From Phyllobacterium trifolii (GTDB taxonomy: Bacteria; Pseudomonadota; Alphaproteobacteria; Rhizobiales; Rhizobiaceae), in contig NZ_JACHXN010000009.1 in the NCBI RefSeq assembly GCF_014192095.1, positions 172,203 to 236,202 on the forward strand: a DNA stretch of 64,000 bases. The letters are read 5' to 3'. Both the position numbers and the translations under genes were made by a program. Position 1 is the stretch's first letter, and every line of letters begins with the position of its first letter. Shown here in pieces: positions 45,317 to 53,340 of the stretch. The notes beneath the pieces are model-generated. The model searched no databases. It was not told the origin of the DNA and worked only from the letters and a program-made list of their open reading frames with translations.

Positions 45317-46588
45317 ATGGCGATCACTCCGCAGGACGACCCGACGATGGATGAGCTGATCCTACGAATGGGCCTTGCACTGGCAATCGGCACGTTGATC
45401 GGCCTCGAACGAGGCTGGCGCGAACGGGATGCACCTGGTGGAAGCAGGACTGCAGGTATTCGAACCTTTGGCCTGGCGGGACTTTTTGGTGGAATACTGG
45501 CTGCTGTAGCCTCGGCCTTCGCGGCTCCTTCCGTTTTTATCGGAGGCTTTGTTGGTTTTTCGGCAATCTTTGCCGTGTTCGAGTATCGCGAGACACAAAG
45601 AGACAATGTCTTTTCGGTGACGAGCACCATCGCGGCAATGTCAGCCGCTGCTCTAGGAGGATTGGCGGTCGCCGGCGATTTTCGGGCAGCAGCTGCAGGA
45701 GGGGCAGCCATTGCATGTATTCTGGCTGGCCGGGAAGTCCTGCACGGTCTACTTAAGCGATTGTCGTGGAACGAGCTCAGGTCAACGCTGACTCTTGCAG
45801 CCATGACCGCAATTGGATTACCGCTACTCCCTAACCATTCTATCGATCCGTGGGGAGGGTTCAACCCATTCGATATATGGCTCTTGACCGTGCTGAGCGG
45901 TGCGATTTCCTACGTCGGCTACATCGCGGTCCGGATCCTTGGTCCTAAGGGGATAATTCTGGCGAGTTTACTTGGTGCGGTTGTCTCGTCAATGGCGGTC
46001 ACCGCCGCTCTCGGACGGCGGGCCGGATCTGGAGAACCCGTTTCCCTGCTGGCGGCCGGTGCGAGTTTTGCCGGTATGATTTCCATCATTCGGGTTGGTC
46101 TGCTGACAATATTGATCAAGCCTGCACTTATCACCATCATCCTTTTACCATTGTTCGTGGCTGCGATGGTTTTTGGTATGAGCGGTGGGGTCTTGTCGTT
46201 TCGCGCGCAAGCTGCTGTTCCAGAGCATCAACCTCGAAACCCTTTCGACCTTGTATCACTTTTGATTTTTGCGGCGGCTTTCGCGGTGATCTCGACTTTG
46301 AGCGCAGGACTCGTGCAGCACTTCGGTATTGAGAGTATTCTGTTGACGTCGACCTTGGCAGCTATTGCCGATGTGGACATCGCTGTCCTGAGCGCGCTGC
46401 GGCTAAATACAGATCCGAGTAATCAAAGGGTCCTTGGCAATGCTATTTTGATTGCACTGGCCACCAACGGCGGCGCGCGCGTAATCTTGGCCGCAGCTAC
46501 AGGTGGTCCGAACTATGCATTGCCGCTGATGGGGATCACCTTGCTGGCACTTGGATTCGGCGCGGCATCGCTCTTGATCTATTGTTGA
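45317..46588 (+). CDS. MgtC/DUF4010-family membrane protein
   Basis: This 423-residue membrane protein has an N-terminal MgtC/SapB-like domain (G-L-A-L-A-I-G-T-L-I-G-L-E-R-G-W near residue 18) and a C-terminal DUF4010 region with many hydrophobic helices. The domain pair is common, but its transport or regulatory function is not known. Two starts are possible (45317, or the ATG at 45347 after AGGACGACC). It follows the exporter operon by 31 bases, so cotranscription is possible. Confidence 0.85.
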   Translation: MAITPQDDPTMDELILRMGLALAIGTLIGLERGWRERDAPGGSRTAGIRTFGLAGLFGGILAAVASAFAAPSVFIGGFVGFSAIFAVFEYRETQRDNVFSVTSTIAAMSAAALGGLAVAGDFRAAAAGGAAIACILAGREVLHGLLKRLSWNELRSTLTLAAMTAIGLPLLPNHSIDPWGGFNPFDIWLLTVLSGAISYVGYIAVRILGPKGIILASLLGAVVSSMAVTAALGRRAGSGEPVSLLAAGASFAGMISIIRVGLLTILIKPALITIILLPLFVAAMVFGMSGGVLSFRAQAAVPEHQPRNPFDLVSLLIFAAAFAVISTLSAGLVQHFGIESILLTSTLAAIADVDIAVLSALRLNTDPSNQRVLGNAILIALATNGGARVILAAATGGPNYALPLMGITLLALGFGAASLLIYC

Positions 46589-46629
46589 CGAGCCCGGGTA
46601 TCACGGACGCCTTTGGGTTCGCCTCTCGA

Positions 46630-47022
46630 TCATTTTTCTTGGATCGTATCGAGGTAGCGGATGATGCTTGAGATCTCTTTCGGTCCAACCTGAAACTCCG
46701 GCATATCAGGATGACCAGTGGATATGCCTTCGGCCAATGACTCCTCAAGATTGATCAGCGGATAGCGTTTTGAAAGGGTGCGAAATGCAGGAGCGTCGGG
46801 ATGCCTGCTTTTGCCGCTCCGCCCGACTGCATGGCAGCCGGAACAGTATCTCTCCACCAAAGATTTGCCGCCGGCCACTGCCGATCGTTGGTTGGTCGCG
46901 TTTGCTGGCGTTAGGCTCGACACCAGGAAAACGAGCAACGAGATGAGTACGACATAGGTACCATTCGAGGCAATCCGCCTCTCGCCATGCCTTGTCAGCA
47001 GCAGCCGCTTGATAGCGCACAT
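46630..47022 (-). CDS. Small c-type cytochrome
   Basis: This 130-residue protein has a signal or anchor helix (about 21-42) and one heme site C60-S-G-C-H64, with a likely Met ligand in H-P-D-M-P-E-F near residue 105. It is a class I periplasmic cytochrome c. It could donate electrons to the cbb3 oxidase; no partner gene proves this. It lies 3 bases downstream of the kinase/ATPase gene, an unusual pairing. Confidence 0.85.
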   Translation of the reverse strand: MCAIKRLLLTRHGERRIASNGTYVVLISLLVFLVSSLTPANATNQRSAVAGGKSLVERYCSGCHAVGRSGKSRHPDAPAFRTLSKRYPLINLEESLAEGISTGHPDMPEFQVGPKEISSIIRYLDTIQEK

Positions 47023-47025
47023 GGC

Positions 47026-48591
47026 CTAACACCCCACGCATGTTCGTGCAGGCAAAGTAACCTGACTGCATGCCGTCTCAATCTCCTCGAGGACCAGCTG
47101 GACAATGGTATCAACCGATTGGCTGGCGTCAATGTGCCGCCAACGGACGGTACCGGCATCATTGGCCTCCTGCATCTCCAGTACCTCTACGGTTGCATCT
47201 GACGCACTGTTCCTCCGCGCTTCTATCCGTGAGGTTAATGTTGAATGATCCGCCTTGAGCCAAATTCCCACGAACGGGGCTCCAAGTGCCTTCCCAACAC
47301 GTTCGATCAAAATCCGATTGCAGGACTTGTCAAAAACGGCATCGACAATGACAGAACCCCGGCAGGTCAGTGCGGCTCCTGCTTTATCGCACAGGGTTTT
47401 GTAGACGCGTTCTGAAATCTCCGGTCGATAAGCCTCAGCGGGAAGTCTTTCGGTCGCTCTCACTCCGAACATAGCCTTGCGTATGCGGTCGCTTTCAAAA
47501 ATTCGCGCGCCTGGCGCGCATCCGATATACGGGGCCAGTGCCTCTGCGATGGTTGACTTGCCGGATCCGCTCAACCCGCCGATCGCGATCAGAAGCGGTG
47601 AGGGCGGAACCAGCAGAGCAATCGCAAGATTGAAGTATGATCGAGCCTCCTGTCGGAGCCTGGGGGACTTTTCCGTGCCCAATTCCACCTGGGTCGCGGT
47701 GACGTGGGCTCGAACCGCAGCACGCAAAGCCATGAAGAAAGGAAGGATTGCAATGCCCTCGTCGTCACCCGCTAAGTCGAGATAATGGTTCATGACCAGA
47801 TTTGCGTGTTCGCGCAGGTCACGATGCCAAAGGTCCATCAAGAGAAATGCAAGATCATAGAGGACATCGACAGTCGCAATCTGGTCGTTGAATTCGATGC
47901 AATCGAAAAGTCTGGGTCCATCCTCGGTCAGATAGATATTTCGCAGATGAAGATCTCCGTGGCAGCGCCTGATCATCCCCGCAATTTCGCGGCGGTCGAG
48001 CTGTTTGCGATGCGCTTCGACTGCTGTCCGGAATGCTCCGCTCACCGCCTCAACTTCGGACTCGGAAAACACGTGACTTGTTGCAAAACCGCGCTCGTTG
48101 ATGTCGAGCACCGCTTCGATATTGGACGAACCGCTATTGGCGTGGACAGCAGCAATTGTCCGATGGAATTTCGCGATCTCCAGCGCGGTAGTGTCCATCA
48201 GCGTAGGCGTAAGTTGGCCCGCTCCAGCCATCTTGTCGAACAAATGTTCTTGGGAAAACCGCCGCATTTCAACGACAGCATCGATCGTTTCATTTGTGCC
48301 ATCAAAACACAGCTTGCCATTAGCACCGCGCGTAATCCGACGAACGCCCAGATAGAGTTCCGGTGCTGTCTTGCTGTTGAGCTCGACCTCCTTCACACAA
48401 CAGGCAAGCCGCAGTGCCGGCGTCGAGAAATCGGCATATGGAAATTTGACAGCGCGCTTAAGTTTGAACGCTCTGTTTGCTATGAGGAAAACCAGCGATA
48501 TGTGCGTTTCAATCAGCTCGACCGTGCCATCCAGGCCGTAGCTTTCAGGACGTTTTAAGAACTCGATCGTCTCGTTTTGATCATGACACAT
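47026..48591 (-). CDS. Aminoglycoside-phosphotransferase-like / AAA ATPase fusion
   Basis: This 521-residue protein fuses an APH-like kinase domain (about 1-320, catalytic-loop motif C-H-G-D-L-H-L-R-N near residue 195) to a P-loop ATPase/kinase domain (about 330-510, Walker A G-L-S-G-S-G-K-S-T). Such fusions are common and often near stress genes, but the substrate is unknown. I start at the ATG at 48591; an earlier ATG (48648) adds an implausible tryptophan-rich stretch. An FNR/FixK-type box 103 bp upstream is shared with the divergent Usp. Confidence 0.85.
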   Translation of the reverse strand: MCHDQNETIEFLKRPESYGLDGTVELIETHISLVFLIANRAFKLKRAVKFPYADFSTPALRLACCVKEVELNSKTAPELYLGVRRITRGANGKLCFDGTNETIDAVVEMRRFSQEHLFDKMAGAGQLTPTLMDTTALEIAKFHRTIAAVHANSGSSNIEAVLDINERGFATSHVFSESEVEAVSGAFRTAVEAHRKQLDRREIAGMIRRCHGDLHLRNIYLTEDGPRLFDCIEFNDQIATVDVLYDLAFLLMDLWHRDLREHANLVMNHYLDLAGDDEGIAILPFFMALRAAVRAHVTATQVELGTEKSPRLRQEARSYFNLAIALLVPPSPLLIAIGGLSGSGKSTIAEALAPYIGCAPGARIFESDRIRKAMFGVRATERLPAEAYRPEISERVYKTLCDKAGAALTCRGSVIVDAVFDKSCNRILIERVGKALGAPFVGIWLKADHSTLTSRIEARRNSASDATVEVLEMQEANDAGTVRWRHIDASQSVDTIVQLVLEEIETACSQVTLPARTCVGC

Positions 48592-48693
48592 TGTGTCGGC
48601 TTTCCAGCAGTTGCTCTCGTGCACCCACCACCACGCGAACGCATTCAATATTCCGAATTTCGCGCAACTCTACCATGGCGACGCTTGTGTGAG

Positions 48694-48707
48694 TTGATCT
48701 GGATCAA
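48694..48707. promoter_or_regulatory. Perfect FNR/FixK box in divergent promoter
   Basis: TTGAT-CTGG-ATCAA, an exact match, 103 bp upstream of 48591 (reverse) and 79 bp upstream of the Usp at 48786 (forward). Confidence 0.85.
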
Positions 48708-48785
48708 GGCATTCGTGCGCAGGACTGCATATCCTGTGACTTCAAACGTCCAAACTTGGGCGCAGCAGCATTCAGGGGAAAGCCA

Positions 48786-49622
48786 ATGTCTTTCAAAACG
48801 ATACTGTGCATCGTCGGCATGAAGGTGGGCGATACCGATCTCAAATCGGCCGTTGACCTCTGTGCTGAGAACAATGCCCACCTTTCGGTTCTGGTCATCT
48901 CATTGGCTTCGCCGCCTCCGATCGGAGACTACGCATCCACAATTTCGGATGCCTGGCTGGAGGAGCGGCAACAAGATCTTCAGCAGCTGGAAAAAAGAAC
49001 CAAGAAAATCAAGATGTTTCTGAATGAAGCCGGCATTTCCGCCTCGGTCAGCAGTGAATATGCCGAGTTCGTCTCCGTAGCCGGGGAGATCGGGCGCCAT
49101 GCCCGTTATTCGGATCTGACTTTTGTTGGCCCCGAAGTCCTGAAATCCGAGGTACTCAAATCCAAGGTGGTGGAGGGTGCCTTGTTCGAATCCGGCAAGC
49201 CCGCTCTGATTGCGCCTTCCGGAACAACACCGACGCTAACTCCAAAGCATGTGCTCCTGGCATGGGATTCGCGTGTGGAAGCTGCCCGCGCGGCCCGGGA
49301 GGCGCTGGATATGCTCATCAAGGCCGACGACGTTCACCTGACACTTGTCGATCCCGACGCGAGCTCGGCGATGAATGGACCGGAACCCGGAGCCGATGTT
49401 GGCGCTTACTTGGCCCGCCATGGGGTGAAGGTGTTTGTGGACAGGCTGCCGAGCGGCGGCAACCCGGTAGCGGATGTTCTTAATCAGCACGCCGTCGACA
49501 TTGCCGCCGACTTGATGGTGATGGGCGGTTATGGGCATTCGCGTCTGCGTGAACGCGTGTTCGGCGGTGTGACCAAATCAATGATTGACGCTCCGAAATT
49601 TCCCATCCTCATGGCGCGCTGA
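48786..49622 (+). CDS. Universal stress protein, tandem UspA domains
   Basis: A two-domain Usp of 278 residues with the loop G-G-Y-G-H-S-R-L-R-E-R-V-F-G-G. It is a near paralogue of 27252-28088. The start is the ATG after AGGGGAAAGCCA. The BON gene follows 99 bases later but has its own box, which overlaps the region just after this stop codon. Confidence 0.92.
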   Translation: MSFKTILCIVGMKVGDTDLKSAVDLCAENNAHLSVLVISLASPPPIGDYASTISDAWLEERQQDLQQLEKRTKKIKMFLNEAGISASVSSEYAEFVSVAGEIGRHARYSDLTFVGPEVLKSEVLKSKVVEGALFESGKPALIAPSGTTPTLTPKHVLLAWDSRVEAARAAREALDMLIKADDVHLTLVDPDASSAMNGPEPGADVGAYLARHGVKVFVDRLPSGGNPVADVLNQHAVDIAADLMVMGGYGHSRLRERVFGGVTKSMIDAPKFPILMAR

Positions 49623-49623
49623 G

Positions 49624-49637
49624 TTGATCCGCGTCAA
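49624..49637. promoter_or_regulatory. FNR/FixK-type box upstream of second BON gene
   Basis: TTGAT-CCGC-GTCAA, one mismatch, 84 bp upstream of 49721 and immediately after the Usp stop codon. Confidence 0.75.
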
Positions 49638-49720
49638 TGCCGAAACACCGTCACAAAACCATAATCGATCGTTGGAAGGAGCGGCGGTTCCGTCTGCTTC
49701 GAAAAGAAAGGACACCCACC

Positions 49721-50371
49721 ATGAGCGATATTATTTTAAGACAGAACGTCATTGATGAACTTGAATTCGAACCGAGCATAGATGGTGCACATATCGGCGT
49801 CACTGCCGAAAATGGTGTGGTCACACTTTCAGGTCACGTCAAAACGTATGCTGAGAAGAACAAGGTTGCCGACGTGGTTTGCAGGGTAAAAGGCGTTCGC
49901 GGAATCGCCCAGGAAATCGAGGTTCGTCCACGTGGGGAACATCGTACCGCCGACGATGAAATCGCCAAGCGGGCATTGAGCGTGATCCGCTGGAACACAG
50001 TTATTCCTGAAGGAGCTGTTCTGGTCAAAGTGCAAAATGGCCTGGTGACGCTGACGGGCAAGGTAGAGTGGAACTATCAGAAGATTGCCGCTGCCGAAGC
50101 CGTTCGCGGCCTGAGTGGTGTAATCGACGTATTCAACCACATCGAGGTGCAACCACGGGCCACTGCCTATGATGTCAAGCAGCGGATTGAGGATGCGCTG
50201 AAAAGGGCAGCGGAAGTCGAAGCGAAGAGCATCATTGTGGATGTTGACGGCTTTGGGAAGGTGAAACTCGAGGGAAGCGTGAAAGCGTGGTCGGAACGCA
50301 AGGCTGTCGAGCGTGCAGCCTGGTCAGCGCCCGGCGTGAAAATTGTGGACGACCGCATCGTCGTTGTATGA
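49721..50371 (+). CDS. BON-domain protein (three BON repeats), paralogue of 200-850
   Basis: A 216-residue protein with three BON repeats, collinear with the gene at 200-850 and of identical length (both share I/L-L-R-Q-N-x-x-D-E-L-E-F-E-P-S at the N-terminus). I start at the ATG after AAAGGACACCCACC. The longer frame (49637) begins inside the FNR/FixK-type box. The two BON genes sit about 49 kb apart, each with such a box, pointing to duplication with retained regulation. Confidence 0.92.
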   Translation: MSDIILRQNVIDELEFEPSIDGAHIGVTAENGVVTLSGHVKTYAEKNKVADVVCRVKGVRGIAQEIEVRPRGEHRTADDEIAKRALSVIRWNTVIPEGAVLVKVQNGLVTLTGKVEWNYQKIAAAEAVRGLSGVIDVFNHIEVQPRATAYDVKQRIEDALKRAAEVEAKSIIVDVDGFGKVKLEGSVKAWSERKAVERAAWSAPGVKIVDDRIVVV

Positions 50372-50425
50372 TGGTCCGTGGGACGCGGAATTCGGACACG
50401 CGTTTCACTCATGTTGGAAACGGCC

Positions 50426-51421
50426 ATGAGAATGGAAATGCATGCAATGGTTCTCCATAAAACTGGAGAACCACTGGTCCTTGAAAAACGCGAAATTCCG
50501 CAGCCGGGCAAGGGCGAACTGCTGATCGAAGTCGAGGCCTGCGCCGTGTGCCGTACAGACCTTCATGTGGTCGACGGCGATCTCAAAGATGCACGGCTGC
50601 CGCTCATACCCGGACATGAAATCGTCGGGAAGGTCATTGCAGTTGGAGAGGGTGTTGTTGCAACGCGTCTCGGGCAACGTGTCGGCGTCCCGTGGCTGGG
50701 ACACACGTGCGGGCGATGCGATTATTGCAGGAGAGGGGCTGAGAACCTTTGCGACGAGCCCATATTCACTGGTTACACCCGTGACGGCGGGTTCGCTACG
50801 CACGCAATTGCCGACGACAATTTCTCCATTGAGCTTGATCCGGACGCGAACGCCGTTTCTCTAGCACCGCTGTTATGTGCCGGCTTGATCGGTTGGCGTT
50901 CACTCAAGAAGGCCGGCGACGCCAGGAAAATCGGACTTTACGGTTTCGGTGCCGCGGCGCACATCATCGCGCAAATGTGCAAGTGGCAAGGGCGGGAGGT
51001 CTATGCGTTTACCCGTAAAGGAGACTTGCAAGCACAGAGCTTTGCTAAGCAATTGGGTGCCACATGGTCGGGCGCTTCGGACGAAAAACCGCCAGAGGAA
51101 CTTGATGCGGCGATCATTTTCGCGCCGATAGGCGATCTTGTACCATCGGCCTTACGGGCTGTGCGCAAGGGTGGCTGTGTTGTCTGCGGCGGTATTCATA
51201 TGACCGACATTCCGAGCATGCCATATGCGACAATCTGGGGTGAACGCAAACTCGTCTCAGTCGCGAACCTGACCCGCCAGGATGCCAAAGATTTCTTTCC
51301 TGTCGCTGAAAAAGCCGGAGTGTTGACAACTACAGTCGGCTATAAGTTGGAAGACGCGAATACCGCGTTAGAGGATCTACGATCCGGACACTTGAGCGGA
51401 GCGGCAGTAATTATCCCTTGA
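50426..51421 (+). CDS. Zinc-dependent alcohol dehydrogenase
   Basis: This 331-residue medium-chain dehydrogenase has catalytic-zinc residues (C-R-T-D near 38, G-H-E near 59), the structural-zinc cluster C-G-R-C-D-Y-C-R-R-G-A-E-N-L-C near 92-106, and a nucleotide-binding fold (G-L-Y-G-F-G-A-A-A-H near 170). It resembles AdhA-type enzymes. Several starts are possible; I use the ATG at 50426, preceded by GGAAACGGCC. It follows the BON gene on the same strand with no box of its own, so it may be cotranscribed. Likely role: NADH reoxidation or alcohol metabolism at low oxygen. Confidence 0.85.
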   Translation: MRMEMHAMVLHKTGEPLVLEKREIPQPGKGELLIEVEACAVCRTDLHVVDGDLKDARLPLIPGHEIVGKVIAVGEGVVATRLGQRVGVPWLGHTCGRCDYCRRGAENLCDEPIFTGYTRDGGFATHAIADDNFSIELDPDANAVSLAPLLCAGLIGWRSLKKAGDARKIGLYGFGAAAHIIAQMCKWQGREVYAFTRKGDLQAQSFAKQLGATWSGASDEKPPEELDAAIIFAPIGDLVPSALRAVRKGGCVVCGGIHMTDIPSMPYATIWGERKLVSVANLTRQDAKDFFPVAEKAGVLTTTVGYKLEDANTALEDLRSGHLSGAAVIIP

Positions 51422-51485
51422 GGAAGTCGGCAGGTATCATAATGGCCCAACCTGCGAGGGCGGACACGCGTGCAGTTCACGACAG

Positions 51486-51680
51486 TCATCCTTCCAACAT
51501 TCGGATTCCGTATCGTTCGCGCAATCGACTGACGGAAGTCTCATCGACGGCGAGATATCTTGCGATCTTATCGTCGCTCATGCCCAAATCGACCAATGTT
51601 GCAAGCGCTGTCTGAGGCCAAGGCTTCAGACAGCGTTCCGCACGACAACGGCGCATTTCTACATTCGAAGATTCATTCAT
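51486..51680 (-). CDS. Small helix-turn-helix-like protein
   Basis: This 64-residue protein contains L-V-D-L-G-M-S-D-D-K-I-A-R-Y-L-A-V-D-E followed by S-V-S-R-L (about 29-53), which reads like a helix-turn-helix (D-x-x-I-A-x-x-L-x-V). I do not recognise the family. It lies between the convergent dehydrogenase and the Hsp20 gene, downstream of Hsp20 on the same strand. A real gene is probable but not certain. Confidence 0.5.
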   Translation of the reverse strand: MNESSNVEMRRCRAERCLKPWPQTALATLVDLGMSDDKIARYLAVDETSVSRLRERYGIRMLEG

Positions 51681-51736
51681 GGCCTTCCCTTATTGAATCA
51701 CTCGACGTCAGGGCACACTTGGTGCGCAAGCGCAGT

Positions 51737-52267
51737 TCATGCTGCCTTGATGGCAATCTTCTTGTTGGTTTTCTGCGCCTGAGCGGTTTTGGGCAGCTTT
51801 AGCTTGAGCACGCCTTTGGAAAAACTTGCCTCGATCTTGTCCGCATCCACCCCTTCAGGCAGCTGGAAGACGCGGTGAAAGGATCCATAGCGTCGTTCAG
51901 AAAGATAATAATCCTTTTCGCGCTCTTCCTTCTCCTCGCTTTTTTCGCCCTTGATGGACAAGGTATGGTTTGAAAGTTTGATCTCGATATTCTTTTCATC
52001 CATTCCTGGAAGTTCTGCCGAAATCTCGTATTCCTTGTCCTTCTCGACCATATCGGTCGCTGGCGCTATCTGCCACGCAGCTGGATGAGGAACCTCAAAC
52101 CCGAAGATGGAGCGGCCGAACGGCAAGCGCCACGCGGAAGGACTGAAGTCATCGAAAATCCGGTCGATTTCATGCCGCAAGTTCTCGAATGTTGATCGAG
52201 GCGAACTTGAAGTGACGCTCGTTTTCTTGTCGGATTTGATGGGAAGTTTGGTCGTTGTATCGGTCAT
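51737..52267 (-). CDS. Hsp20/alpha-crystallin small heat-shock protein
   Basis: A 176-residue chaperone with a variable N-terminal arm and an alpha-crystallin domain (about 65-160: Y-E-I-S-A-E-L-P-G-M near 83, then G-V-L-K-L-K-L-P-K near 151). It holds unfolded proteins without ATP. The start follows CAGGAGAAAGAAT. Hsp20 (HspX) is the best-known DosR-regulon protein of mycobacteria. Here a perfect FNR/FixK-type box lies 175 bp upstream, farther than usual. Confidence 0.93.
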   Translation of the reverse strand: MTDTTTKLPIKSDKKTSVTSSSPRSTFENLRHEIDRIFDDFSPSAWRLPFGRSIFGFEVPHPAAWQIAPATDMVEKDKEYEISAELPGMDEKNIEIKLSNHTLSIKGEKSEEKEEREKDYYLSERRYGSFHRVFQLPEGVDADKIEASFSKGVLKLKLPKTAQAQKTNKKIAIKAA

Positions 52268-52441
52268 ATTCTTTCTCCTGTTTCTTCTCTACTATTGCAG
52301 GAAGATTGTTGCTGCCCACGTTTGGACACGATGCTCCAAACACAGACAACTCGCCGATGTGCGGAACTCGCGGTACTCGCCAGAAAGCTCAGCGCCACGC
52401 AGACAATGAATGCATCAAACCAAGATCTCGATCCCGCAGCA

Positions 52442-52455
52442 TTGATTCGGATCAA
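52442..52455. promoter_or_regulatory. Perfect FNR/FixK box upstream of Hsp20
   Basis: TTGAT-TCGG-ATCAA, an exact match. It is 175 bp upstream of the Hsp20 start, or could have served a gene now lost on the forward side. Confidence 0.75.
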
Positions 52456-52881
52456 TGCGCGGATCGTGTGGGCCATGCTCTCGGTCGGCACAGCTTACGA
52501 GCCCGAGCTGTCAGTGAAAGCGGGCTGAAGCGAAGCGATCGAACAAGGAAAGGAGATCCCACCAGCAATTGCAGCAAAGGGCAGGAGATGGCGAAACGGT
52601 CACCCCGTCGCTTCCAGAACCTGATCTGTGGAGCGGCATGGCGCCAGCCAATGTCACGGGGGATTTGAGGTGGAAGCGCCCATTATCGGACTTTTCAAAG
52701 GAAGGTTTGCTGGCACTCTTGGGGAGACGCAGCCATTACGAATCGTGCTCTAGTGACATTAATGATCAATACCCTGCGCCGTCCTGCGAGGCAGCGCAGT
52801 AGTACTGAACATGACGTCGCGTGCGAGGCCGCAAATGGCGCGGCGTATCACGCAAGAGGCATTGGGACAGGGAATTCACTT

Positions 52882-53028
52882 TCAAAGAGATAGATCGAGT
52901 TTCTCGGTGGCAGACATACTCGGCTCGGACGACAGCGCAAGCAACTGTAGCCAGGTGCGGATTCCATCATAGAGCCGGCTTGCGGCCTCGTTTGTAACTG
53001 TTACGTACTTAGAATTACCCAGCTCCGG
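52882..53028 (-). pseudogene. Remnant of a reverse-strand coding region
   Basis: A 48-codon open stretch without a start codon near its beginning. It reads P-E-L-G-N-S-K-Y-V-T-V-T-N-E-A-A-S-R-L then L-L-A-L-S-S-E-P-S-M and ends in TGA. Composition looks protein-like. The family is unknown; it is probably a decayed tail. Confidence 0.35.
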
Positions 53029-53340
53029 TTATATCATCGCATCAGCCTTCAGTGTGTCGTCCGGGCACAGCACCTGATCGAGTGTTTCATCAGGCATCAA
53101 GCAGCACGGATTTTCCGAATTGCTTTGCATCCGCTTCGCGACTTCGGGTGCAATGGTCGATTGATCAGAAATGAATTGGGCCACACCGTTACAGGAGTGG
53201 CAATGCGCATCAGCCGCTTTGCGGGAAGTCCAGAGTGGTCAGGGGGTCGATTTTCGCTGGGACGTTGGAAATCACCCTCGGTATCAACGACGACATGCGG
53301 TGAATGCTCGACATATTGAAGTCGTGAAGGGAAGGGGACC

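Larger units (their letters stand above)
52268..53340. other. 1.07 kb without an intact gene
   Basis: This gap holds the perfect FNR/FixK-type box at 52442-52455 and a reverse-strand remnant (52882-53028). No intact gene is recognised. Short forward frames, such as a 26-codon frame at 52588 after GGCAGGAG, have no family features. Confidence 0.6.

Noticed and set aside
53158..53171. TTGATCAGAAATGA as a box for the 650-residue gene
   Set aside because: Only the left half fits; the right half AATGA differs at several positions and it is about 170 bp upstream.
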